This document shows positions 31,990-40,884 of a stretch of 53,172 bases of DNA, one piece after another; position 1 is the stretch's first letter; every line of letters starts with the position of its first letter. Below the pieces are notes generated by a model. The model made no database searches. It was given only the letters and a program-made list of their open reading frames with translations, and was not told where the DNA came from. Source of the stretch: Bacteroidota bacterium (GTDB taxonomy: Bacteria; Bacteroidota; Bacteroidia; NS11-12g; UBA955); assembly GCA_027490055.1 (NCBI GenBank), contig JAIXYV010000036.1, positions 1 through 53,172 on the forward strand, given 5' to 3'. A program made the position numbers and the translations under genes.

Positions 31990-34428
31990 GTGTTATACGC
32001 CGAGGTGGTTTTGCCTTTGCCTCTTCAACGCCTATTTACCTACCGTTTGCCATCAGAGTTTTTCGAATTAGCAATGCCGGGTAAAAGGGTCTTTGTGCCT
32101 TTCGGAAATAAAAAAATATATACGGGAATCATCGTCAATATTACGACCACAAAACCTGAAAAATATGAAGCCTTAAACATTATTTCTTTTTTAGATGATG
32201 TGCCTCTGATTTCCATGCAGCAACTCAAATTCTGGCAATGGATCGCCGATTATTATATGTGTGGTTTGGGGGATGTAATGGCAGCTGCTTTGCCGGCGGG
32301 ACTGAAACTGGCGAGTGAAAGTTATGTCGCTCTGCAAGAGGATGTGTCTTATGATGAAACTGAACTCGACGACCGCGAAGTAAAAATTCTGGAGGCCCTT
32401 AAAGGGAAAGAAAAGGTAAGGGTGTCTGAACTCGAGGTAATACTAAGGTCTAAAACCTCTTTCCTGAAAATCATTAAAAGCTTATACGATAGAAACCTTA
32501 TCGTGATGTTCGAAGATGTGTCAGAAAAGTATAAGCCCAAGAAAATTACTAAACTGAAAATACACCCGGCCGCAACAGAGGATATGCTTGAATCTGCTCT
32601 GCCGGCACTCGAAAAGAAAGCTAAAATTCAATTCCGCTCTTTATTGGCTTTATTAGGTGAACCTAAACGCGAAGCCGTTAAGTCTGAATTAATCAAGAAA
32701 TATGACCTCTCTGCTGATGCTATTAAATCGCTGGTCGAGAAACAACTCATCGAACAATTCGATATAGAAACGGATCGATTCGCAGCCAGAGAGTCTGTCA
32801 ATGAACAATACGAACTTTCAAGTCCGCAGATTGCTGCCCTTTCAGCAGTAAGACTTGCGCTTAAATCCAATAAACCAGTTCTGCTACATGGCGAAACCTC
32901 TTCAGGTAAAACCTACCTGTATGTTGAGCTTATAAAAGAGTATATAGAAAGAGGCCAGTCGGTGTTGTATCTGGTGCCTGAACTGGCCCTGACCGAACAA
33001 CTCATTAAACGACTCGAGAAATTCTTCGGTAGTTATATGATGGTGGCTCACTCCAGATTCAGCATGAACGAAAAGGTGGAAATCTGGAATAAGGCCGCTG
33101 CTGGTGAGGTTAAGTTGTTGCTCGGACCCCGATCGGCGGTATTTACGCCCCTCCAGAATCTTGGTTTGGTGATTGTAGACGAAGAACACGAGTCGGCCTT
33201 TAAACAACACGAAAAAGCTCCCAGATACCATGCGCGCGATACGGCGATGGTGCTGGCTGCTCTAAATAAAGCACAGGTATTACTGGGGTCGGCAACGCCT
33301 TCCGTAGAATCTTATTATAATGCATCTACCGGTAAATATACTTTGGTTGAACTTCCGGAACAATATGGAGCAGCTACCAGAACCAAAGTTATTTTTGGCG
33401 ATATTAAAGAAGAAACTCGTACCAAGAAAATTGCTGGTATGTTTACGTCTGAATTGCTCAATCGCATCCATCAACTAAAAATAGAAAAAGGGCAGGGTAT
33501 CATTTTTCAAAACCGAAAAGGCTATGTGCCTATGCTCGAATGCTCGGTTTGTGGCTGGGTGAGTAAATGTGTAAACTGCGATATAGCGCTGACCTATTAT
33601 AAATACTCCAATAATCTTAGATGCCATTATTGCGGCTTTACTCAAAATACGATTACTAAATGCCAGGCCTGTGGCAATAATGCCATGGCAATTCAGGGCT
33701 ATGGCACCGAAAGAATTACAGAAGAACTTCAATTGCTGATTCCAGATCTCAGAATCATCCGCTTTGATCAGGATAGTACCCGCCAGAAAAATGCTTTCAG
33801 AAAACTGATCTATGAATTTGAAACTGGTCAGGCCGATGTCATGGTAGGAACTCAGATTGCTGTAAAAGGACTGGATTTTAAAAATGTGCAGTTGTGTGCA
33901 GTGGTTAATGCCGATCAACTGTTGAATTTCCCCGACTTCAGATCGTATGAACGAACCTTTCAATTGCTGACTCAGCTGGCAGGCAGGGCAGGGCGCCACG
34001 AGAAAGAAGGTGTCATGATCATTCAAACCCGTCAGCCGGAACATCCTGTTCTTCAACTAATCGCCGACCACGATTACAAAGGGTTTTACAATATGCAAAT
34101 TGAAGAGAGAAAACAATTTGGGTATTCGCCGTTCAGCCGTATGATAAAATTGACTTTAAAACACAAATCACAGGAAGAACTCCAAAGCGCAACGGCAAAA
34201 CTGGCTTTTCTCTTAAAGAATCAATTGGGCGCAAGGGTGCTCGGACCCGAAACACCTTTTATTACCAGAATCAAAAACCTGTACATCCGAAACATCCTGA
34301 TTAAAATGGATGCTGAAAAAGATGCGCCTAAAACCATCAAAGAGTTTATTGCCAAAACGTTTGATTTTGTTGTCCTGCAAGACAATATTAAAGGTCTGCA
34401 AATGCATGCGGATGTTGATGCGTATTGA
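31990..34428 (+). CDS. priA: Primosomal protein N' (replication restart helicase PriA)
   Basis: PriA, 812 residues, a 3'-5' superfamily 2 helicase that reloads the replisome at stalled forks. It shows the N-terminal DNA-binding start (YAEVVLPLPLQRLFTYRLP), Walker A LLHGETSSGKTYL near residue 300, the DEEH Walker B near 397, the helicase motif LLGSATPSVESYY, and a zinc module of paired cysteines (CSVCGWVSKCVNCD ... CHYCG ... CQACG, about 517-560). The C-terminus has TQLAGRAGRHEKEG. GTG at 31990 is the start. Its TGA stop touches the stop of the convergent response regulator. Confidence 0.97.
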   Translation: MLYAEVVLPLPLQRLFTYRLPSEFFELAMPGKRVFVPFGNKKIYTGIIVNITTTKPEKYEALNIISFLDDVPLISMQQLKFWQWIADYYMCGLGDVMAAALPAGLKLASESYVALQEDVSYDETELDDREVKILEALKGKEKVRVSELEVILRSKTSFLKIIKSLYDRNLIVMFEDVSEKYKPKKITKLKIHPAATEDMLESALPALEKKAKIQFRSLLALLGEPKREAVKSELIKKYDLSADAIKSLVEKQLIEQFDIETDRFAARESVNEQYELSSPQIAALSAVRLALKSNKPVLLHGETSSGKTYLYVELIKEYIERGQSVLYLVPELALTEQLIKRLEKFFGSYMMVAHSRFSMNEKVEIWNKAAAGEVKLLLGPRSAVFTPLQNLGLVIVDEEHESAFKQHEKAPRYHARDTAMVLAALNKAQVLLGSATPSVESYYNASTGKYTLVELPEQYGAATRTKVIFGDIKEETRTKKIAGMFTSELLNRIHQLKIEKGQGIIFQNRKGYVPMLECSVCGWVSKCVNCDIALTYYKYSNNLRCHYCGFTQNTITKCQACGNNAMAIQGYGTERITEELQLLIPDLRIIRFDQDSTRQKNAFRKLIYEFETGQADVMVGTQIAVKGLDFKNVQLCAVVNADQLLNFPDFRSYERTFQLLTQLAGRAGRHEKEGVMIIQTRQPEHPVLQLIADHDYKGFYNMQIEERKQFGYSPFSRMIKLTLKHKSQEELQSATAKLAFLLKNQLGARVLGPETPFITRIKNLYIRNILIKMDAEKDAPKTIKEFIAKTFDFVVLQDNIKGLQMHADVDAY

Positions 34429-34896
34429 TTATATAATACCGTTAACTCTGAGGTCGCGGTAAGTATAATACTTCATTCTGCCATTGTTAATCAAATCGTC
34501 GCCATCCATCAGTCTTAACATTTTGTCAAGTTTAAGCGTGGTCAATGGTTTTGGTATATAGCCAAGAACATTGTTGTAGGTATACGACTTTTCGATGTCT
34601 ACCGGGTCAATTGAAGAGGTAAAGATAAAGGTTGGGATATTGTTAGCATTCGCCAACTGATTCAGCTCTTCAATGAAATGCCAGCCATTCATCTCCGGCA
34701 TATTCAAATCAAATAAAATCACATCTGGCACATTCTCGCCAACATCCAAAGCAAATTTTAAACGCTCTATGGCCTTTTTGCCACTCGAGAATTTTTCAAT
34801 CCGGTTACAGAAACTGTTCTTTTTGATCAGCTTTTCTGCCAGATACAAGATGATTTCATCATCATCAACAATGTAGGTTAAGTCAATTTTTTTCAT
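34429..34896 (-). CDS. Single-domain response regulator A
   Basis: A CheY-like receiver of 155 residues with no output domain: acidic pocket VDDDE near residue 10-14, phospho-acceptor Asp in VILFDLNMPEMNGW, Thr/Ser in FIFTSSIDP and Lys in YIPKPLT. Start taken as ATG 34896 (MKKIDLTYIV) because it aligns with its paralogue at 35119. It is clearly similar to that receiver (shared DLNMP-MNGW, TFIFTSSIDP). Its stop touches the priA stop (TGATTA). A ~20-residue C-terminal tail (GRMKYYTYRDLRVNG) is absent from the paralogue. Confidence 0.85.
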   Translation of the reverse strand: MKKIDLTYIVDDDEIILYLAEKLIKKNSFCNRIEKFSSGKKAIERLKFALDVGENVPDVILFDLNMPEMNGWHFIEELNQLANANNIPTFIFTSSIDPVDIEKSYTYNNVLGYIPKPLTTLKLDKMLRLMDGDDLINNGRMKYYTYRDLRVNGII

Positions 34897-35030
34897 ATAA
34901 ATCTGTGTACAATTGTGTAACCAAAATAGTAAAAGCTTGAACTTTAACTGAATAACCAAAATTGAACTAAGTGTTTATTCTCAAAATGAAAAACACAGTA
35001 TCAATTTATTAACAGTTTTGATAAAATTCT

Positions 35031-35050
35031 TAAAAAGTGGTCACTTTTTA
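35031..35050. terminator. 20-bp inverted repeat between the two response regulator genes
   Basis: TAAAAAGTG-GT-CACTTTTTA: 9-bp arms with a two-base spacer, 69 bases beyond the minus-strand stop of response regulator B, so it fits a terminator for that gene. A second small hairpin CGACTA-AAAA-TAGTCG lies at 35060-35075. Confidence 0.6.
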
Positions 35051-35118
35051 CGCTTTTTCCGACTAAAAATAGTCGACAGATTCATAGTGGTGGATGTTGA
35101 TTTCATATATTTGTGTGT

Positions 35119-35517
35119 TTATGCGTCTATCAGTCTGAGTATTTTATCCAGCTTTTGAAGGGTCAATGGCTTGGTTATAAAATCTTTAATTTCGGTGTAT
35201 TGAAACGAACGCTGTTTGTCGTTCGGGTCAATAGACGATGTAAAGATAAAAGTTGGAACTTCTTTTCCAAAATTTATTTTCTTAAATGCTTCTATGAACT
35301 CCCAGCCATTCATATGTGGCATGTTTAAATCAAAAAGTATTACATCCGGAATGTTTTCGCCCGTTTGAGCCGCTAATGTTAGTCGCTCCAAAGCTCGCTC
35401 TGCTTCCGTAAAGGTTTCTATCGATTGACAGAAATCCGATTTCATTATCAGTTTATTCGTCAGGTATATAATTATTTCGTCGTCGTCTATGATGTAAGCT
35501 AATTCAATTTTTTTCAT
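35119..35517 (-). CDS. Single-domain response regulator B
   Basis: A 132-residue CheY-like receiver without an output domain, sharing the IDDDE pocket, VILFDLNMPHMNGW, TFIFTSSIDPND and TKPLT with regulator A. Its start overlaps the stop of the histidine kinase by 14 bases, so kinase and regulator are translationally linked and are a likely cognate pair. With no DNA-binding domain, it would work by protein-protein contact or as a phosphate sink. Confidence 0.87.
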   Translation of the reverse strand: MKKIELAYIIDDDEIIIYLTNKLIMKSDFCQSIETFTEAERALERLTLAAQTGENIPDVILFDLNMPHMNGWEFIEAFKKINFGKEVPTFIFTSSIDPNDKQRSFQYTEIKDFITKPLTLQKLDKILRLIDA

Positions 35518-37405
35518 GTAAATATATTATAAACACTGTGCCCTTATCAGGAACACTTTCTATTTCAATTTTACCGTCCATGGCTTCGACCTGATTTTTA
35601 GTGATAAATAAACCAAATCCAACAGCATCACTGTTGCCATGAAAGGTCTGGAACATGCCAAAGATAGCATCCTTATGCTTGCTTAAGTCGATGCCAATGC
35701 CATTGTCCTCGACAACCAAACAATCAAAACTATTAACTTTAGAATTGCTGATTTTAACAATTGGCTTTCTATCAGGTGAACGGTACTTTATCGCATTCGT
35801 AATCAAGTTCAATAAGATACTTTCAATAAATGCAGGAATCAATTGTGCACTAAATCCTGGGTCAGTATCATTTATTACTTCTGCACCTGTCTCTTTAATT
35901 AACTGATTAATCACTGTACAGGTTTTATTGATCTCCTGATGGATATTAATCAATTTGTACTGCTTGTCTGAATTTGTCTGAACCTTGATGTACTCTGACA
36001 AATTAGTGATGGTCTCATCTAGTTTTTCAGTGCTGGCTTTCAGCATGTTAATTAACTGACTGCGCTCGGCTTCCTCTTTACTTGTTTGTAATAGATTCAC
36101 AATGCCAGATATGTTGGTGTTGTGGGAGCGGATATTGTGAGAAACAATATGAGTGAAATTGTTAAGCCATCTATTTTGATCATTGCTTTTCTTTAGCAAT
36201 TCCTGTAACTTAATCTCGTTGGTTCTTCTGTCTGTGATGTCCTGAGATATGCCATGAACGCCTATAGGTGCACCTTTGTTGTCGAACTCAAAATGGGTTT
36301 CAGAATACAAAAATCTGATACTGCCATCTGGTCTGATGATTCTGTGGTACATACTATAGTCCTTCAAGGTTTTATACCCCTGATCGATAATGGCTTTAAC
36401 ATCATCATAATCTTCAGGATGGATAAAAGACAGCCACGAATCAAAAGTGTGATCGAAGTTATGCGATGTAATGCCATATATCCTGTAGGCTTCGTCTGAC
36501 CAGCGCGCTGAATTGGTTTTAAAGTTTAAATCCCAGTTGCCTAAATGCGCTATCTCCTGGGCCTGCTTAAGTCGATTCTGACTTCTGATCAACGACTTTT
36601 CGAAAAGCTTTCTTTCCGTCACATCACTGGAGATGGCAGCAATACCAATCACTTTGTCTTTTTCCCAAATTGGATTGAAGGCAATCTCTGTCCATATCTC
36701 ATTAGGCTCAAAGGAATGCTCAATCAAAGAATAGGATTCGCCATTAAAAACCCTCTTGGAATAAATTTTAAAACGATCAATTCTGTCAGATTCAGCTTCG
36801 TATTCTAAAAACGAATCGCCAACCTTTGGTATGACGTTAAACTGCTTGAACACACGGTTCTCAAACGGGATATTGAAGGTGATTAATTTAAAGTCGCGGT
36901 CAAAACTCCAGATTAAGGACTGGCTGTTGTTGATTAATGCCTTTAAATTCTCCTTTTCAAAGTCGAAACTCTTTTCAAGTTTTGTCTTTTCTGCCTCCGT
37001 TTTTTTGACAGCGGTGATATCCGCTGAACGGATTAAAATGCCAATCAATTGTCCGTCCTTGTCAAATGCCTGACTGAAATTTGATTCAACATATTTAGTG
37101 TACTTGTCTGTTAATTGTAAGCTGGAGATATTACTCTCTGTGCTCCCTGACAATACTTTCTCAAAAATTTGCTTTAGTGTCTCTTTCTGTTCATCAGGAC
37201 TAATGTCAAAGATGGACATGCCTGCCTGGATTTCTATATTGAAGAATTTTAAGTATTGCTTTTTAACTTTATCGTTGAAAGCTATTAAACAATAATCTCT
37301 GTCCAACAATAAATAATTCTGATCTGAATTATTGGCAATCAATGACAGGTTCGCATCAAATTTATTGTTGTCATATGGCGTCGTGTCACTGTTTTGTTGT
37401 GTCAT
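35504..37405 (-). CDS. Soluble PAS-domain sensor histidine kinase
   Basis: A 633-residue kinase with no transmembrane helix visible, so it is probably cytosolic. Three PAS regions are seen: residues about 15-130, 150-275 and 285-400, the last with PEDYDDVKAIIDQGY and HRIIRPDGSIRFLY followed by GISQDITDRR. The phospho-His box is FTHIVSHNIRSHNTNISG near residue 420, and the ATPase has NLITNAIKYRS (N box), VEDNGIGIDLSKH and GFGLFITKNQVEAM. It likely responds to a small ligand or redox state. It sits upstream of receiver B by a 14-base overlap and of receiver A. Confidence 0.92.
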   Translation of the reverse strand: MTQQNSDTTPYDNNKFDANLSLIANNSDQNYLLLDRDYCLIAFNDKVKKQYLKFFNIEIQAGMSIFDISPDEQKETLKQIFEKVLSGSTESNISSLQLTDKYTKYVESNFSQAFDKDGQLIGILIRSADITAVKKTEAEKTKLEKSFDFEKENLKALINNSQSLIWSFDRDFKLITFNIPFENRVFKQFNVIPKVGDSFLEYEAESDRIDRFKIYSKRVFNGESYSLIEHSFEPNEIWTEIAFNPIWEKDKVIGIAAISSDVTERKLFEKSLIRSQNRLKQAQEIAHLGNWDLNFKTNSARWSDEAYRIYGITSHNFDHTFDSWLSFIHPEDYDDVKAIIDQGYKTLKDYSMYHRIIRPDGSIRFLYSETHFEFDNKGAPIGVHGISQDITDRRTNEIKLQELLKKSNDQNRWLNNFTHIVSHNIRSHNTNISGIVNLLQTSKEEAERSQLINMLKASTEKLDETITNLSEYIKVQTNSDKQYKLINIHQEINKTCTVINQLIKETGAEVINDTDPGFSAQLIPAFIESILLNLITNAIKYRSPDRKPIVKISNSKVNSFDCLVVEDNGIGIDLSKHKDAIFGMFQTFHGNSDAVGFGLFITKNQVEAMDGKIEIESVPDKGTVFIIYLHEKN

Positions 37406-37675
37406 GATTAGGTACAGAAAAGAGAGGGATTTATCCTACAATATTACTGATATAATCACAATTTAACAATATTATTTTATTGATTTTGATTTAAAGTATA
37501 ATATGTTTTTTAAACTTTTTCATAATCACAACTTATTTATTGTCAGAGAGTTTATTTTTTTAAAAATACGTTGTGATGAAGCTCAGCATGTTGTAAATCA
37601 TATTTAATAAACGCTTTAATCTTAAATCTATTTCTCTGATAAAAAGTAGATTGTTTGATTGAAGTTTCAATGATT

Positions 37676-38692
37676 TTAGGAATTGGTATAGGATCTTAAT
37701 TTATCAATTACAGTCTTCATGTCTTCAGGTAACTCGCTCTCAAAATGCACATTTTCTCTGGTTCTTGGATGAATAAACCCTAATGTTCTGGCATGCAATG
37801 CCTGTCTGGGTAGGATTTCAAAACAGTTCTGTATGAATTGCTCGTACTTAGGAAGCTTAGAGGTCTTTAATATTTTCAAACCTCCATAACTTTCGTCGGC
37901 AAATAGGGTATGACCAATATGCTTCATATGCGCCCTTATCTGATGCGTTCTGCCGGTTTCTAACTGACACTCTATTAAGGTGCAAAATCCAAATCGCTCC
38001 AAAACTCTGTAATGTGTTACGGCATGCTTACCTATTGCAGGGTCTGAAAACACACCCGATAAACGTCGGTCCTTTAAATCTCTGCCAATATTACCTGTGA
38101 TGGTGCCTTTGTCTTCTTTGACATCGCCCCAAACTATGGCGTTGTATATGCGACTGATGCTGTGGTAGAAAAACTGCTTGGCCAAATACACCAGGGCGTC
38201 TTCTGATTTAGCAATCAGGATTAATCCGCTGGTGTTCTTGTCAATTCTATGAACCAGTCCAGGGCGCATCTCGTCTGAATACTTCGGCAATTGCTTGAAA
38301 TGGTACAATAAAGCATTTACTAAAGTGCCCGAATAATTATTAAAACCTGGATGTACCACCATGCCCGGTGACTTGTTGACCAAAATTAAATCTTCGTCTT
38401 CGTAGGCAATGTCAAATGGAATATCTTCAGCTATCAGTTCAGGATTCCTGGGTGGATTTGGCAATACAACCGTTACAATATCCGCTGGTTTTATCTGATA
38501 ATTGCTCTTTACTTTCTTGTTGTTCACCAGGATACTGCCAAACTCAATGCCTTTCTGGACCTTTGTTCTGGTGGCATGTTCTATCCTCATCGTAACAAAT
38601 TTGTCCAGTCGCATCAACGACTGACCTTTATCTGCCACAATCCTGTGGTGTTCAAATAACTCCTGCTCTTCGTTTAAGTCTTCTTCTATCAA
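37676..38692 (-). CDS. RluA/RluD-family pseudouridine synthase
   Basis: About 338 residues with an S4-like N-terminal RNA-binding part (IEFGSILVNNKKVKSNYQI) and the RluA catalytic domain: EDEDLILVNKSPGMVVHPG, PGLVHRIDKNTSGLILIAK (catalytic Asp in HRIDKNTSG) and LETGRTHQIRAHMKHIGH. RluD acts on 23S rRNA helix 69; the exact site here is inferred by family. The N-terminal segment EELFEHHRIVADKGQS is shared with Bacteroidetes RluD, so an ATG further in is unlikely and a TTG (38692) start fits, eight or so bases after TAATATTG. Confidence 0.9.
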   Translation of the reverse strand: MIEEDLNEEQELFEHHRIVADKGQSLMRLDKFVTMRIEHATRTKVQKGIEFGSILVNNKKVKSNYQIKPADIVTVVLPNPPRNPELIAEDIPFDIAYEDEDLILVNKSPGMVVHPGFNNYSGTLVNALLYHFKQLPKYSDEMRPGLVHRIDKNTSGLILIAKSEDALVYLAKQFFYHSISRIYNAIVWGDVKEDKGTITGNIGRDLKDRRLSGVFSDPAIGKHAVTHYRVLERFGFCTLIECQLETGRTHQIRAHMKHIGHTLFADESYGGLKILKTSKLPKYEQFIQNCFEILPRQALHARTLGFIHPRTRENVHFESELPEDMKTVIDKLRSYTNS

Positions 38693-38769
38693 AATCTCTG
38701 CAATATTATAACAAACATGACATTTAATTTGATATTATCCCTCTATAATGTGTATTTTCGCACAAAATT

Positions 38770-39765
38770 ATGACGCAAATTACACACGAATCAGCCCTGA
38801 ATAACTTTTTTCATCAGGTAAATTATGCACTGACCAATTTCCATGAACATGGTCTGAAAGCAACAAGTTTTAACAACATCATCATCGGTGGTCTTGGTGG
38901 CTCCGGTATAGGTGGTCGTATCGCCAAAAATTATCTGGCAGATAAAATTTCACTTCCTATCGAAGTGTATAGCGACTATACTTTACCTGCTTATGCAAGT
39001 AATAAAAGCTTAATCATCCTAAGCTCTTATAGCGGACTTACCGAAGAGACTCTGGCAATGTACGATAAAGCCCGCAGTATCGGCGCTACGATAGTTTGCA
39101 TCACTTCTGGTGGCACTTTACTGGATCTGGCCAAAGAGAATAACATCCCTTACTATATCGTAGAAGGTGGATACCAGCCTCGTATGGCGCTTGGTTTTTC
39201 GCTCAGCTATAACCTGTTAATTCTGGGTGAATTGTTCGGTCTCGAAGTAAAATCTGAACTTCAATCTCTAAAAGCACTTTACGATAACTCAGCTGCTGAA
39301 CAAGCTCGCGCTAATGACATGCTGGAGTTTTTCAAAAATAATCTTGACAACAAATTTGTTATCGTGGCAGACGCTGTTACCGAAGCGATCGGTATCCGTT
39401 TTTGTCAGCAAATTCAAGAGAATGCCAAAGTGGAAGCATTTATCAACGTACTCCCTGAAGCCAATCACAATGTCTTCGAAACCTACTATGGTAAACTGCC
39501 AACTAACTTTATCTTCATGAATTCTCAAACCAACGACAGAAATATCGGTCGCTTTGGTTACCTAAAAGAATTACTGGAAAATCAAGGTAATAAAATCTAT
39601 GAATTGACGCTTAACGGTGGTTCAATCTCTGAACTCTATAAGACTATTCATATGAACGATTGGTTCTCTATTTTGCTTTCCAATGTTAAAGGTGCAGATA
39701 ATATGAGTGTACCTAATATCAGTGGTCTAAAATCATTCCTTCTGAGAATGAATGCTTCTAATTAA
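38770..39765 (+). CDS. Bifunctional phosphoglucose/phosphomannose isomerase-like SIS protein
   Basis: A 331-residue SIS-fold protein of the PGI/PMI family: IIIGGLGGSGIGGRIAKNYL, then SSYSGLTEETLAMYDKA and CITSGGTLLDLAKENN, and LPEANHNVFETYYGKLP in the C-half. Such enzymes interconvert fructose-6-phosphate with glucose-6-phosphate and mannose-6-phosphate. It is three bases upstream of a FAH-family gene on the same strand. The start is preceded by TATTTTCG (one-mismatch -7 box). Confidence 0.87.
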   Translation: MTQITHESALNNFFHQVNYALTNFHEHGLKATSFNNIIIGGLGGSGIGGRIAKNYLADKISLPIEVYSDYTLPAYASNKSLIILSSYSGLTEETLAMYDKARSIGATIVCITSGGTLLDLAKENNIPYYIVEGGYQPRMALGFSLSYNLLILGELFGLEVKSELQSLKALYDNSAAEQARANDMLEFFKNNLDNKFVIVADAVTEAIGIRFCQQIQENAKVEAFINVLPEANHNVFETYYGKLPTNFIFMNSQTNDRNIGRFGYLKELLENQGNKIYELTLNGGSISELYKTIHMNDWFSILLSNVKGADNMSVPNISGLKSFLLRMNASN

Positions 39766-39768
39766 TAC

Positions 39769-40788
39769 ATGAAACTCGTTACATATAAAAATCAGGACGA
39801 TAATGCTCGTCTTGGCCTGTTAATCGGTCAGAGAATTCACGATGCTGCCCTTAACAATTCAGCTTTGCCTGACAATATGCTGGCTTTTTTAAATGCAGGT
39901 GAAAGAGGCATGGACCTCATGCGCGAAACTGAAAGAATGATCATGGAAGGTCGCGGTATCAGCGAAGGTTTTGCCTACAACGATGATCTGCTTTTGGCTC
40001 CCGTACCTAATCCAACCAGTTGTCGCGATGGTTATGCCTTCAGACAGCATGTTGAGGCTGCCAGAAGAAACCGTGGTGTGGCCATGATTCCTGAATTTGA
40101 CGAATATCCTATCATGTACTTCACCAACCATAACGCTATTCAAGGTCCAGGTGAAATCTGGTGCATGCCCGACCATTTTAATAAACTCGATTTCGAACTT
40201 GAAGTGGCTGTGGTACTCGGAAAAACAGGTAGAAATGTTAAAGCTGAAAAAGCCGATGAATACATAGCTGGCTATATGATCATGAACGATATGAGCGCAA
40301 GAACTCTGCAAATGGAGGAAATGCTGCTAAATCTCGGACCAGCAAAAGGGAAGGACTTTTCTACAGTGATCGGTCCGTACATGGTTACCCCTGATGAACT
40401 TGCCAATTTTAATAAAGCGGCTAAACCTAATCACGTGGGTAATAATTTTGCCCTGGATATGAAATGCTGGGTAAACGGTCAGCTGGTTAGCAGCGGTAGC
40501 ACCGGTGATATGGACTGGACTTTCGCTGAAATTATTGAACGTTGTGCCTATGGTGTCGATGTTTATGCTGGAGATGTGATTGGCTCTGGTACTGTTGGTA
40601 CTGGTTGTTTCCTCGAATTAAATGGCACCGGTTTACTTAACGATAAAAATTATCCGGTTCAATGGCTGAAACCAAATGATGTTGTTGAAATGGAAATTAC
40701 TGGTCTTGGTAAACTTACTAATACCATCAAAGCCGTAGAATCAGATTTCTCAATTTTGGCTTTAAAGAAAAAAACAGCCTCTCTGTAA
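39769..40788 (+). CDS. Fumarylacetoacetate hydrolase family protein
   Basis: A 339-residue FAH-fold enzyme: GYAFRQHVEAARRNRG early, the metal-binding DFELEVAVVLGKTGRNV, GYMIMNDMSARTLQ and GKDFSTVIGPYMVTPDEL, and GTVGTGCFLELNGTG near the end. Family members cleave beta-diketone or decarboxylate in aromatic or sugar catabolism; the substrate here is not known. It follows the SIS gene by three bases and ends before a strong terminator. Confidence 0.88.
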   Translation: MKLVTYKNQDDNARLGLLIGQRIHDAALNNSALPDNMLAFLNAGERGMDLMRETERMIMEGRGISEGFAYNDDLLLAPVPNPTSCRDGYAFRQHVEAARRNRGVAMIPEFDEYPIMYFTNHNAIQGPGEIWCMPDHFNKLDFELEVAVVLGKTGRNVKAEKADEYIAGYMIMNDMSARTLQMEEMLLNLGPAKGKDFSTVIGPYMVTPDELANFNKAAKPNHVGNNFALDMKCWVNGQLVSSGSTGDMDWTFAEIIERCAYGVDVYAGDVIGSGTVGTGCFLELNGTGLLNDKNYPVQWLKPNDVVEMEITGLGKLTNTIKAVESDFSILALKKKTASL

Positions 40789-40807
40789 AATATTAGTTAT
40801 AGTTAGT

Positions 40808-40838
40808 AAAAAAGGGAGATACTTTATCTCCCTTTTTT
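40808..40838 (+). terminator. Intrinsic terminator after the FAH gene
   Basis: AAAAAAGGGAGATA / TATCTCCCTTTTTT, 14-bp perfect arms with a CTT loop and a T tract, 20 bases after the FAH stop. Bidirectional in form but only the plus-strand gene is upstream. Confidence 0.9.
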
Positions 40839-40840
40839 TT

Positions 40841-40848
40841 TAGGTTTG
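40841..40848 (+). promoter_or_regulatory. -7 box TAGGTTTG of dprA
   Basis: Exact TAnnTTTG match immediately after the terminator's T tract. The TTG that opens the dprA ORF in the track is inside this box, so the real start must be further downstream. Confidence 0.5.
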
Positions 40849-40884
40849 ATTGGTGTTTGTCTATCACAACTGCCAATAAGAATC

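Noticed and set aside
40846-40884. ORF-track TTG start for dprA at 40846
   Set aside because: This TTG is inside the -7 box TAGGTTTG and would be upstream of the transcription start.
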